DNA of 64,000 nucleotides from positions 4,216,001 to 4,280,000 of the forward strand of contig NC_079877.1 in the NCBI RefSeq assembly GCF_029227915.1, written 5' to 3'. The DNA comes from Hydractinia symbiolongicarpus (Eukaryota > Cnidaria > Hydrozoa > Anthoathecata > Hydractiniidae). The notes beneath the pieces were generated by a model. The model saw only the letters and a program-made list of their open reading frames with translations. It had not been told where the DNA came from and searched no databases. Below are positions 34,432-46,940 of this stretch, in pieces (the stretch's first letter is position 1; every line of letters begins with the position of its first letter). Made by a program: the position numbers and the translations under genes.

Positions 34432-37400
34432 AGGTGATATTCCCTTCAATTTCAATGAATATGAAACAAAAGAGCTAAATTCCATCAGAAGGATGCGTTG
34501 CCAATCCTAGATCATTGGATTGTTCATTATACGACGTTCTGACAATGTCTTGTTGTTTTAGATAACTCACATGTCGAAACTATTTTTGTTGCGTACTACA
34601 TCACATCTAGAAGGTGTCCATTCACACAAGACACGGTCGATTTTGCGGATTTAAGTACCAATACGCGCTGCATCGTGCGCCTTTTTTGTCAGAGATGAAG
34701 AGATAAAAAAAAAGAATTTTCTAATATGCTTCAAAATTTACGTCAACGTAACCCTGTTTTGACAACTAGGGATACGTTTCCCTGTTTAACATGCTATTAA
34801 CATTTCTTATTAAGAACAATGCTGGAGATGAGTAGTCGAAATGAAATACGTGCGTTTAACGTCACTGCTTCAATTGGACGTTAAGTATTTTTATCCCATG
34901 ACTTTTCATTAATGCCCCTGCGCTGTCATTTATATACCCTCGATAACGGCTTGGTTATAAACGGCACTAGCGGGCCTTATACAGTATTATTTACTGATAG
35001 CTATTTTAAATCAGTATATACGGGAAATCCACAGCACTGATTGGGTAAAAGCCTCAACGACGAGCTTCATACAGCCCGGTGCAACTTTTGACCTTGTAAC
35101 ATACATATTAATAACTATAAATGCATACAAATAACATTGGAAAAAATAGCCAAACACATCCACACTGAAAAATGAAGTTGCAGTAAATCCTAAATCACGA
35201 TTCACTCCGTCAGAATCAGAAAAACATGTTCCACGTTCGGTGTCGCAGATAAAAGAAAATGCTTTTAAAAACATTAACAGCACAATGAAAAACAAGCAAA
35301 ACAACGTCGAATTTATGTGATAAACATGTATTTGAAAAATTGAAACAATAAAACTCAAATGGAAAGTTCTCTATTTTTTTTACAACCTTGTCATCTTACG
35401 AGAAATATTACTCTCGGTCAGCGTAGCGACCTCGCATGTTCGGTCTATGCTTTTGACCTCGCATAAACTTTCTCGGTACAGATAGACAAGTTATTTTATG
35501 TTGTATTAATAACGCCCGCAAAAGTAGCCTTTTTGTATTTAGATTTATGCTTTCCGTATCCGCCCTGACATTTTTGACTATCAAAATTGTGGCTCCGAAT
35601 GAGACAGAATTGCCAAGTTGACAAAGTAGCAAAAAACGGCATTATCCGGTTAATAACGCCTTGGATAGAAATGCTCACGCCACGCTTGCACGGTTGCATT
35701 GCGATTCTGGGTATGGCGGCGCCAGAAGATTTCAGGCTTTACTAAATAACGCTTACTACTCCTTTCATCAAATACGGACACTCAAGGCACCCTATGCAAT
35801 AATTCAAATGTGTTTGGCTGCAGCGACATGACAAAAAGAAAATTGGCAGTCAAATCATTCATCTCCTACTGGATCTTATTGGGAAGGAAAAGTTCATATA
35901 TTAGAGGTATTTATTTGACAACATATTTTTACAACAATGAGTACACTAAAGTTCGCATATAATCTTCCGAAGGTCCTCGTATCTAAACGAAAGGAAGTAC
36001 ATATTAAGCTCGTGGCCCGAAATGACTTGCTTACAAAAGTGTTCGCGACTTTTACCTCATCGGTAATAACACCATGGCCCACGACCGGGCAATGAATTAT
36101 AGCAGCAACCTCTTTTCATGCATTCGAATTCTGTTATACCAGGATAGCCGCAGTCGTCACGTTCTGTTGCTTTGCGCAGACATTTTTCTAACGAAAATTC
36201 AACACAAACCAGCAGTAAAAACTTTAAGGATCGCGCATTATGTTATTTTGCGACGAATGTGGAGAGCGTACTTCTATGCTTACCTAGGCGGTGGTAGCAC
36301 CACGGTCCACTTTGGTTTAGCAATTCACTATAACAACAGCCTTTCTTCTCGCATGCCCGCTTCGTTATGCCTGGATAACCACAATCATGACGTCTTGTTG
36401 CTGCTATTTTCCGGCATTTTTCTAAAATTACGGATGAAAGAGTACACAATGCTTTCAAAATACCTAATCAGTAAGAGCGGAACAACTTACCTTGCCTGTA
36501 ATAACACCACGGTCCCTTTTCCTTGATCGCGTTGTAACAGCATCCTTTTTTGACGCAATCTGATTTGCTTATCCCAGGGTAACCACAATCTTCACGTTTG
36601 TTTGCTTCAATCATGGGACAGTTTGCTAGAGTATTTTGAGAAATAATTAGTGGCCCAAATTGTCAGTGTTAATGCCGAAAACATAGTCGAAAATTTACCT
36701 TTTCGATGATAACACCACGGGCCAGCCACCTTTAATTCGCCATAACAACATCCCTTTCTCAAGCAATCCAACGGACTAATTCCATGGTAGCCACAATCAA
36801 CGCGCATTGACGCCTTTATGTTTCGACATTTTGCTATTACGAAACAAATTAGGTAGATTCACAACTAAAATGCAATGACAACCCCCTCAAGTGTAAGAAG
36901 CCGTATTACCTCCACATGTGTTGCAAAGCCTTGGGCAATGACTGGAAACGATTTTCTTTGAACAACTAGTTGATCTAACCACAGAGCACAAGATATTTCT
37001 GTTGCTGCAAACTCTTGTAGCTGAAAAATTAAGAACAAATGCAATTTTTTTATTATTGCGACGAAACATTGACGGCAATTGCAATGAAGAAGCATTAAAA
37101 TACCTGTGGCAGCGGCAAAAGCCAAAACAACAAAACAAATCACGTAAATCTGATATTTCCTCATGATTCCGGCTCTTATTTCGTCGGTGCGCGAATCGTA
37201 TTAGTCCAATTCATGTCAAAGCCTTCTTTATACGCTCTTTTCTCTCTAATTACTGTAATTAATGAGTGCTTATAATCAAGATGGCCGTTTACAAATTACA
37301 ACGTAAATTCGCCTCCGGGGAAGATATTGTGCATGTAGCATTCACCGTTTAAACTCTTGTGGGTTTCGCTTTGAAATATGTTGACACGGTCTATGAAGAT

Positions 37401-37561
37401 CATTGTTGATTGTTGAATAAACGGAAGGTTTTTATCGGAGTGGTGTAGGACTAGGGTGCACACGAATCACACACGAGTTATTCTTGTCTTCGGTGACCAA
37501 ACCAACAATTCCCAATCATACATGCGTGTTATACTTTCAAGAGATCGTTCTTTCGCGGTGA
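34432..37561 (-). repeat. Array unit 12
   Basis: 3,130 bp. Private changes: A at 34693 (spacer) and A at 36436 (intron 4). Confidence 0.98.
36057..37164 (-). CDS. ShKT plus four-trefoil secreted protein, copy 12 (majority protein)
   Basis: Exons: 37104-37164, 36910-37020, 36699-36833, 36491-36625, 36284-36421, 36057-36187. Intact and identical in predicted sequence to copy 5. The change at 36436 lies inside intron 4, 15 bases from the acceptor edge, and leaves the AG untouched. Confidence 0.88.
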
Positions 37562-40500
37562 AGGTGATATTCCCTTCAATTTCAATGAATATGAAACAAA
37601 AGAGCTAAATTCCATCAGAAGGATGCGTTGCCAATCCTAGATCATTGGATTGTTCATTATACGACGTTCTGACAATGTCTTGTTGTTTTAGATAACTCAC
37701 ATGTCGAAACTATTTTTGTTGCGTACTACATCACATCTAGAAGGTGTCCATTCACACAAGACACGGTCGATTTTGCGGATTTAAGTACCAATACGCGCTG
37801 CATCGTGCGCCTTTTTTGTCAGGGATGAAGAGATAAAAAAAAAGAATTTTCTAATATGCTTCAAAATTTACGTCAACGTAACCCTGTTTTGACAACTAGG
37901 GATACGTTTCCCTGTTTAACATGCTATTAACATTTCTTATTAAGAACAATGCTGGAGATGAGTAGTCGAAATGAAATACGTGCGTTTAACGTCACTGCTT
38001 CAATTGGACGTTAAGTATTTTTATCCCATGACTTTTCATTAATGCCCCTGCGCTGTCATTTATATACCCTCGATAACGGCTTGGTTATAAACGGCACTAG
38101 CGGGCCTTATACAGTATTATTTACTGATAGCTATTTTAAATCAGTATATACGGGAAATCCACAGCACTGATTGGGTAAAAGCCTCAACGACGAGCTTCAT
38201 ACAGCCCGGTGCAACTTTTGACCTTGTACCATACATATTAATAACTATAAATGCATACAAATAACATTGGAAAAAATAGCCAAACACATCCACACTGAAA
38301 AATGAAGTTGCAGTAAATCCTAAATCACGATTCACTCCGTCAGAATCAGAAAAACATGTTCCACGTTCGGTGTCGCAGATAAAAGAAAATGCTTTTAAAA
38401 ACATTAACAGCACAATGAAAAACAAGCAAAACAACGTCGAATTTATGTGATAAACATGTATTTGAAAAATTGAAACAATAAAACTCAAATGGAAAGTTCT
38501 CTATTTTTTTTACAACCTTGTCATCTTACGAGAAATATTACTCTCGGTCAGCGTAGCGACCTCGCATGTTCGGTCTATGCTTTTGACCTCGCATAAACTT
38601 TCTCGGTACAGATAGACAAGTTATTTTATGTTGTATTAATAACGCCCGCAAAAGTAGCCTTTTTGTATTTAGATTTATGCTTTCCGTATCCGCCCTGACA
38701 TTTTTGACTATCAAAATTGTGGCTCCGAATGAGACAGAATTGCCAAGTTGACGAAGTAGCAAAAAACGGCATTATCCGGTTAATAACGCCTTGGATAGAA
38801 ATGCTCACGCCACGCTTGCACGGTTGCATTGCGATTCTGGGTATGGCGGCGCCAGAAGATTTCAGGCTTTACTAAATAACGCTTACTACTCCTTTCATCA
38901 AATACGGACACTCAAGGCACCCTATGCAATAATTCAAATGTGTTTGGCTGCAGCGACATGACAAAAAGAAAATTGGCAGTCAAATCATTCATCTCCTACT
39001 GGATCTTATTGGGAAGGAAAAGTTCATATATTAGAGGTATTTATTTGACAACATATTTTTACAACAATGAGTACACTAAAGTTCGCATATAATCTTCCGA
39101 AGGTCCTCGTATCTAAACGAAAGGAAGTACATATTAAGCTCGTGGCCCGAAATGACTTGCTTACAAAAGTGTTCGCGACTTTTACCTCATCGGTAATAAC
39201 ACCATGGCCCACGACCGGGCAATGAATTATAGCAGCAACCTCTTTTCATGCATTCGAATTCTGTTATACCAGGATAGCCGCAGTCGTCACGTTCTGTTGC
39301 TTTGCGCAGACATTTTTCTAACGAAAATTCAACACAAACCAGCAGTAAAAACTTTAAGGATCGCGCATTATGTTATTTTGCGACGAATGTGGAGAGCGTA
39401 CTTCTATGCTTACCTAGGCGGTGGTAGCACCACGGTCCACTTTGGTTTAGCAATTCACTATAACAACAGCCTTTCTTCTCGCATGCCCGCTTCGTTATGC
39501 CTGGATAACCACAATCATGACGTCTTGTTGCTGCTATTTTCCGGCATTTTTCTAAAATTACGGATGGAAGAGTACACAATGCTTTCAAAATACCTAATCA
39601 GTAAGAGCGGAACAACTTACCTTGCCTGTAATAACACCACGGTCCCTTTTCCTTGATTGCGTTGTAACAGCATCCTTTTTTGACGCAATCTGATTTGCTT
39701 ATCCCAGGGTAACCACAATCTTCACGTTTGTTTGCTTCAATCATGGGACAGTTTGCTAGAGTATTTTGAGAAATAATTAGTGGCCCAAATTGTCAGTGTT
39801 AATGCCGAAAACATAGTCGAAAATTTACCTTTTTGATGATAACACCACGGGCCAGCCACCTTTAATTCGCCATAACAACATCCCTTTCTCAAGCAATCCA
39901 ACGGACTAATTCCATGGTAGCCACAATCAACGCGCATTGACGCCTTTATGTTTCGACATTTTGCTATTACGAAACAAATTAGGTAGATTCACAACTAAAA
40001 TGCAATGACAACCCCCTCAAGTGTAAGAAGCCGTATTACCTCCACATGTGTTGCAAAGCCTTGGGCAATGACTGGAAACGATTTTCTTTGAACAACTAGT
40101 TGATCTAACCACAGAGCACAAGATATTTCTGTTGCTGCAAACTCTTGTAGCTGAAAAATTAAGAACAAATGCAATTTTTTTATTATTGCGACGAAACATT
40201 GACGGCAATTGCAATGAAGAAGCATTAAAATACCTGTGGCAGCGGCAAAAGCCAAAACAACAAAACAAATCACGTAAATCTGATATTTCCTCATGATTCC
40301 GGCTCTTATTTCGTCGGTGCGCGAATCGTATTAGTCCAATTCATGTCAAAGCCTTCTTTATACGCTCTTTTCTCTCTAATTACTGTAATTAATGAGTGCT
40401 TATAATCAAGATGGCCGTTTACAAATTACAACGTAAATTCGCCTCCGGGGAAGATATTGTGCATGTAGCATTCACCGTTTAAACTCTTGTGGGTTTCGCT

Positions 40501-40691
40501 TTGAAATATGTTGACACGGTCTATGAAGATCATTGTTGATTGTTGAATAAACGGAAGGTTTTTATCGGAGTGGTGTAGGACTAGGGTGCACACGAATCAC
40601 ACACGAGTTATTCTTGTCTTCGGTGACCAAACCAACAATTCCCAATCATACATGCGTGTTATACTTTCAAGAGATCGTTCTTTCGCGGTGA
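37562..40691 (-). repeat. Array unit 13 (repeat of unit 1)
   Basis: 3,130 bp. It carries all four unit 1 markers: C at 38229, G at 38753, T at 39658 and T at 39834. I noticed no difference from unit 1. Confidence 0.98.
39187..40294 (-). CDS. ShKT plus four-trefoil secreted protein, copy 13 (same as copy 1)
   Basis: Exons: 40234-40294, 40040-40150, 39829-39963, 39621-39755, 39414-39551, 39187-39317. Intact, with Gln101 and the silent Ala codon change in exon 4 that is otherwise found only in copy 1. Confidence 0.88.
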
Positions 40692-43600
40692 AGGTGATAT
40701 TCCCTTCAATTTCAATGAATATGAAACAAAAGAGCTAAATTCCATCAGAAGGATGCGTTGCCAATCCTAGATCATTGGATTGTTCATTATACGACGTTCT
40801 GACAATGTCTTGTTGTTTTAGATAACTCACATGTCGAAACTATTTTTGTTGCGTACTACATCACATCTAGAAGGTGTCCATTCACACAAGACACGGTATT
40901 TAAGTACCAATACGCGCTGCATCGTGCGCCTTTTTTGTCAGGGATGAAGAGATAAAAAAAAAGAATTTTCTAATATGCTTCAAAATTTACGTCAACGTAA
41001 CCCTGTTTTGACAACTAGGGATACGTTTCCCTGTTTAACATGCTATTAACATTTCTTATTAAGAACAATGCTGGAGATGAGTAGTCGAAATGAAATACGT
41101 GCGTTTAACGTCACTGCTTCAATTGGACGTTAAGTATTTTTATCCCATGACTTTTCATTAATGCCCCTGCGCTGTCATTTATATACCCTCGATAACGGCT
41201 TGGTTATAAACGGCACTAGCGGGCCTTATACAGTATTATTTACTGATAGCTATTTTAAATCAGTATATACGGGAAATCCACAGCACTGATTGGGTAAAAG
41301 CCTCAACGACGAGCTTCATACAGCCCGGTGCAACTTTTGACCTTGTAACATACATATTAATAACTATAAATGCATACAAATAACATTGGAAAAAATAGCC
41401 AAACACATCCACACTGAAAAATGAAGTTGCAGTAAATCCTAAATCACGATTCACTCCGTCAGAATCAGAAAAACATGTTCCACGTTCGGTGTCGCAGATA
41501 AAAGAAAATGCTTTTAAAAACATTAACAGCACAATGAAAAACAAGCAAAACAACGTCGAATTTATGTGATAAACATGTATTTGAAAAATTGAAACAATAA
41601 AACTCAAATGGAAAGTTCTCTATTTTTTTTACAACCTTGTCATCTTACGAGAAATATTACTCTCGGTCAGCGTAGCGACCTCGCATGTTCGGTCTATGCT
41701 TTTGACCTCGCATAAACTTTCTCGGTACAGATAGACAAGTTATTTTATGTTGTATTAATAACGCCCGCAAAAGTAGCCTTTTTGTATTTAGATTTATGCT
41801 TTCCGTATCCGCCCTGACATTTTTGACTATCAAAATTGTGGCTCCGAATGAGACAGAATTGCCAAGTTGACAAAGTAGCAAAAAACGGCATTATCCGGTT
41901 AATAACGCCTTGGATAGAAATGCTCACGCCACGCTTGCACGGTTGCATTGCGATTCTGGGTATGGCGGCGCCAGAAGATTTCAGGCTTTACTAAATAACG
42001 CTTACTACTCCTTTCATCAAATACGGACACTCAAGGCACCCTATGCAATAATTCAAATGTGTTTGGCTGCAGCGACATGACAAAAAGAAAATTGGCAGTC
42101 AAATCATTCATCTCCTACTGGATCTTATTGGGAAGGAAAAGTTCATATATTAGAGGTATTTATTTGACAACATATTTTTACAACAATGAGTACACTAAAG
42201 TTCGCATATAATCTTCCGAAGGTCCTCGTATCTAAACGAAAGGAAGTACATATTAAGCTCGTGGCCCGAAATGACTTGCTTACAAAAGTGTTCGCGACTT
42301 TTACCTCATCGGTAATAACACCATGGCCCACGACCGGGCAATGAATTATAGCAGCAACCTCTTTTCATGCATTCGAATTCTGTTATACCAGGATAGCCGC
42401 AGTCGTCACGTTCTGTTGCTTTGCGCAGACATTTTTCTAACGAAAATTCAACACAAACCAGCAGTAAAAACTTTAAGGATCGCGCATTATGTTATTTTGC
42501 GACGAATGTGGAGAGCGTACTTCTATGCTTACCTAGGCGGTGGTAGCACCACGGTCCACTTTGGTTTAGCAATTCACTATAACAACAGCCTTTCTTCTCG
42601 CATGCCCGCTTCGTTATGCCTGGATAACCACAATCATGACGTCTTGTTGCTGCTATTTTCCGGCATTTTTCTAAAATTACGGATGGAAGAGTACACAATG
42701 CTTTCAAAATACCTAATCAGTAAGAGCGGAACAACTTACCTTGCCTGTAATAACACCACGGTCCCTTTTCCTTGATCGCGTTGTAACAGCATCCTTTTTT
42801 GACGCAATCTGATTTGCTTATCCCAGGGTAACCACAATCTTCACGTTTGTTTGCTTCAATCATGGGACAGTTTGCTAGAGTATTTTGAGAAATAATTAGT
42901 GGCCCAAATTGTCAGTGTTAATGCCGAAAACATAGTCGAAAATTTACCTTTTCGATGATAACACCACGGGCCAGCCACCTTTAATTCGCCATAACAACAT
43001 CCCTTTCTCAAGCAATCCAACGGACTAATTCCATGGTAGCCACAATCAACGCGCATTGACGCCTTTATGTTTCGACATTTTGCTATTACGAAACAAATTA
43101 GGTAGATTCACAACTAAAATGCAATGACAACCCCCTCAAGTGTAAGAAGCCGTATTACCTCCACATGTTTTGCAAAGCCTTGGGCAATGACTGAAAACGA
43201 TTTTCTTTGAACAACTAGTTGATCTAACCACAGAGCACAAGATATTTCTGTTGCTGCAAACTCTTGTAGCTGAAAAATTAAGAACAAATGCAATTTTTTT
43301 ATTATTGCGACGAAACATTGACGGCAATTGCAATGAAGAAGCATTAAAATACCTGTGGCAGCGGCAAAAGCCAAAACAACAAAACAAATCACGTAAATCT
43401 GATATTTCCTCATGATTCCGGCTCTTATTTCGTCGGTGCGCGAATCGTATTAGTCCAATTCATGTCAAAGCCTTCTTTATACGCTCTTTTCTCTCTAATT
43501 ACTGTAATTAATGAGTGCTTATAATCAAGATGGCCGTTTACAAATTACAACGTAAATTCGCCTCCGGGGAAGATATTGTGCATGTAGCATTCACCGTTTA

Positions 43601-43810
43601 AACTCTTGTGGGTTTCGCTTTGAAATATGTTGACACGGTCTATGAAGATCATTGTTGATTGTTGAATAAACGGAAGGTTTTTATCAGAGTGGTGTAGGAC
43701 TAGGGTGCACACGAATCACACACGAGTTATTCTTGTCTTCGGTGACCAAACCAACAATTCCCAATCATTCATGCGTGTTATACTTTCAAGAGATCGTTCT
43801 TTCGCGGTGA
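40692..43810 (-). repeat. Array unit 14 (repeat of unit 2, with an 11-bp deletion)
   Basis: 3,119 bp. Eleven bases (cgattttgcgg) are missing after cacacaagacacggt near 40899. The four unit 2 markers are present at 43169, 43194, 43686 and 43769. The deletion is absent from unit 2, so it postdates the block duplication or was lost by conversion in unit 2. Confidence 0.98.
42306..43413 (-). CDS. ShKT plus four-trefoil secreted protein, copy 14 (variant ShKT domain)
   Basis: Exons: 43353-43413, 43159-43269, 42948-43082, 42740-42874, 42533-42670, 42306-42436. Intact; carries Phe46 and Lys54 in the ShKT domain exactly as copy 2. The 11-bp deletion is about 1.4 kb downstream of the stop and does not touch the gene. 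Confidence 0.86.
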
Positions 43811-46800
43811 AGGTGATATTCCCTTCAATTTCAATGAATATGAAACAAAAGAGCTAAATTCCATCAGAAGGATGCGTTGCCAATCCTAGATCATTGGATT
43901 GTTCATTATACGACGTTCTGACAATGTCTTGTTGTTTTAGATAACTCACATGTCGAAACTATTTTTGTTGCGTACTACATCACATCTAGAAGGTGTCCAT
44001 TCACACAAGACACGGTCGATTTTGCGGATTTAAGTACCAATACGCGCTGCATCGTGCGCCTTTTTTGTCAGGGATGAAGAGATAAAAAAAAAGAATTTTC
44101 TAATATGCTTCAAAATTTACGTCAACGTAACCCTGTTTTGACAACTAGGGATACGTTTCCCTGTTTAACATGCTATTAACATTTCTTATTAAGAACAATG
44201 CTGGAGATGAGTAGTCGAAATGAAATACGTGCGTTTAACGTCACTGCTTCAATTGGACGTTAAGTATTTTTATCCCATGACTTTTCATTAATGCCCCTGC
44301 GCTGTCATTTATATACCCTCGATAACGGCTTGGTTATAAACGGCACTAGCGGGCCTTATACAGTATTATTTACTGATAGCTATTTTAAATCAGTATATAC
44401 GGGAAATCCACAGCACTGATTGGGTAAAAGCCTCAACGACGAGCTTCATACAGCCCGGTGCAACTTTTGACCTTGTAACATACATATTAATAACTATAAA
44501 TGCATACAAATAACATTGGAAAAAATAGCCAAACACATCCACACTGAAAAATGAAGTTGCAGTAAATCCTAAATCACGATTCACTCCGTCAGAATCAGAA
44601 AAACATGTTCCACGTTCGGTGTCGCAGATAAAAGAAAATGCTTTTAAAAACATTAACAGCACAATGAAAAACAAGCAAAACAACGTCGAATTTATGTGAT
44701 AAACATGTATTTGAAAAATTGAAACAATAAAACTCAAATGGAAAGTTCTCTATTTTTTTTACAACCTTGTCATCTTACGAGAAATATTACTCTCGGTCAG
44801 CGTAGCGACCTCGCATGTTCGGTCTATGCTTTTGACCTCGCATAAACTTTCTCGGTACAGATAGACAAGTTATTTTATGTTGTATTAATAACGCCCGCAA
44901 AAGTAGCCTTTTTGTATTTAGATTTATGCTTTCCGTATCCGCCCTGACATTTTTGACTATCAAAATTGTGGCTCCGAATGAGACAGAATTGCCAAGTTGA
45001 CAAAGTAGCAAAAAACGGCATTATCCGGTTAATAACGCCTTGGATAGAAATGCTCACGCCACGCTTGCACGGTTGCATTGCGATTCTGGGTATGGCGGCG
45101 CCAGAAGATTTCAGGCTTTACTAAATAACGCTTACTACTCCTTTCATCAAATACGGACACTCAAGGCACCCTATGCAATAATTCAAATGTGTTTGGCTGC
45201 AGCGACATGACAAAAAGAAAATTGGCAGTCAAATCATTCATCTCCTACTGGATCTTATTGGGAAGGAAAAGTTCATATATTAGAGGTATTTATTTGACAA
45301 CATATTTTTACAACAATGAGTACACTAAAGTTCGCATATAATCTTCCGAAGGTCCTCGTATCTAAACGAAAGGAAGTACATATTAAGCTCGTGGCCCGAA
45401 ATGACTTGCTTACAAAAGTGTTCGCGACTTTTACCTCATCGGTAATAACACCATGGCCCACGACCGGGCAATGAATTATAGCAGCAACCTCTTTTCATGC
45501 ATTCGAATTCTGTTATACCAGGATAGCCGCAGTCGTCACGTTCTGTTGCTTTGCGCAGACATTTTTCTAACGAAAATTCAACACAAACCAGCAGTAAAAA
45601 CTTTAAGGATCGCGCATTATGTTATTTTGCGACGAATGTGGAGAGCGTACTTCTATGCTTACCTAGGCGGTGGTAGCACCACGGTCCACTTTGGTTTAGC
45701 AATTCACTATAACAACAGCCTTTCTTCTCGCATGCCCGCTTCGTTATGCCTGGATAACCACAATCATGACGTCTTGTTGCTGCTATTTTCCGGCATTTTT
45801 CTAAAATTACGGATGGAAGAGTACACAATGCTTTCAAAATACCTAATCAGTAAGAGCGGAACAACTTACCTTGCCTGTAATAACACCACGGTCCCTTTTC
45901 CTTGATCGCGTTGTAACAGCATCCTTTTTTGACGCAATCTGATTTGCTTATCCCAGGGTAACCACAATCTTCACGTTTGTTTGCTTCAATCATGGGACAG
46001 TTTGCTAGAGTATTTTGAGAAATAATTAGTGGCCCAAATTGTCAGTGTTAATGCCGAAAACATAGTCGAAAATTTACCTTTTTGATGATAACACCACGGG
46101 CCAGCCACCTTTAATTCGCCATAACAACATCCCTTTCTCAAGCAATCCAACGGACTAATTCCATGGTAGCCACAATCAACGCGCATTGACGCCTTTATGT
46201 TTCGACATTTTGCTATTACGAAACAAATTAGGTAGATTCACAACTAAAATGCAATGACAACCCCCTCAAGTGTAAGAAGCCGTATTACCTCCACATGTGT
46301 TGCAAAGCCTTGGGCAATGACTGGAAACGATTTTCTTTGAACAACTAGTTGATCTAACCACAGAGCACAAGATATTTCTGTTGCTGCAAACTCTTGTAGC
46401 TGAAAAATTAAGAACAAATGCAATTTTTTTATTATTGCGACGAAACATTGACGGCAATTGCAATGAAGAAGCATTAAAATACCTGTGGCAGCGGCAAAAG
46501 CCAAAACAATAAAACAAATCACGTAAATCTGATATTTCCTCATGATTCCGGCTCTTATTTCGTCGGTGCGCGAATCGTATTAGTCCAATTCATGTCAAAG
46601 CCTTCTTTATACGCTCTTTTCTCTCTAATTACTGTAATTAATGAGTGCTTATAATCAAGATGGCCGTTTACAAATTACAACGTAAATTCGCCTCCGGGGA
46701 AGATATTGTGCATGTAGCATTCACCGTTTAAACTCTTGTGGGTTTCGCTTTGAAATATGTTGACACGGTCTATGAAGATCATTGTTGATTGTTGAATAAA

Positions 46801-46940
46801 CGGAAGGTTTTTATCGGAGTGGTGTAGGACTAGGGTGCACACGAATCACACACGAGTTATTCTTGTCTTCGGTGACCAAACCAACAATTCCCAATCATAC
46901 ATGCGTGTTATACTTTCAAGAGATCGTTCTTTCGCGGTGA
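43811..46940 (-). repeat. Array unit 15 (repeat of unit 3)
   Basis: 3,130 bp. It carries the unit 3 markers T at 46083 and T at 46510. Confidence 0.98.
45436..46543 (-). CDS. ShKT plus four-trefoil secreted protein, copy 15
   Basis: Exons: 46483-46543, 46289-46399, 46078-46212, 45870-46004, 45663-45800, 45436-45566. Intact; Ile12 in the signal peptide and Gln101 in trefoil 1, the same combination as copy 3. Confidence 0.87.

Noticed and set aside
36436-36436. Unit 12 change near exon 5 as a possible splice defect
   Set aside because: It lies 15 bases inside intron 4, leaves the AG intact and does not create a new AG on the gene strand.
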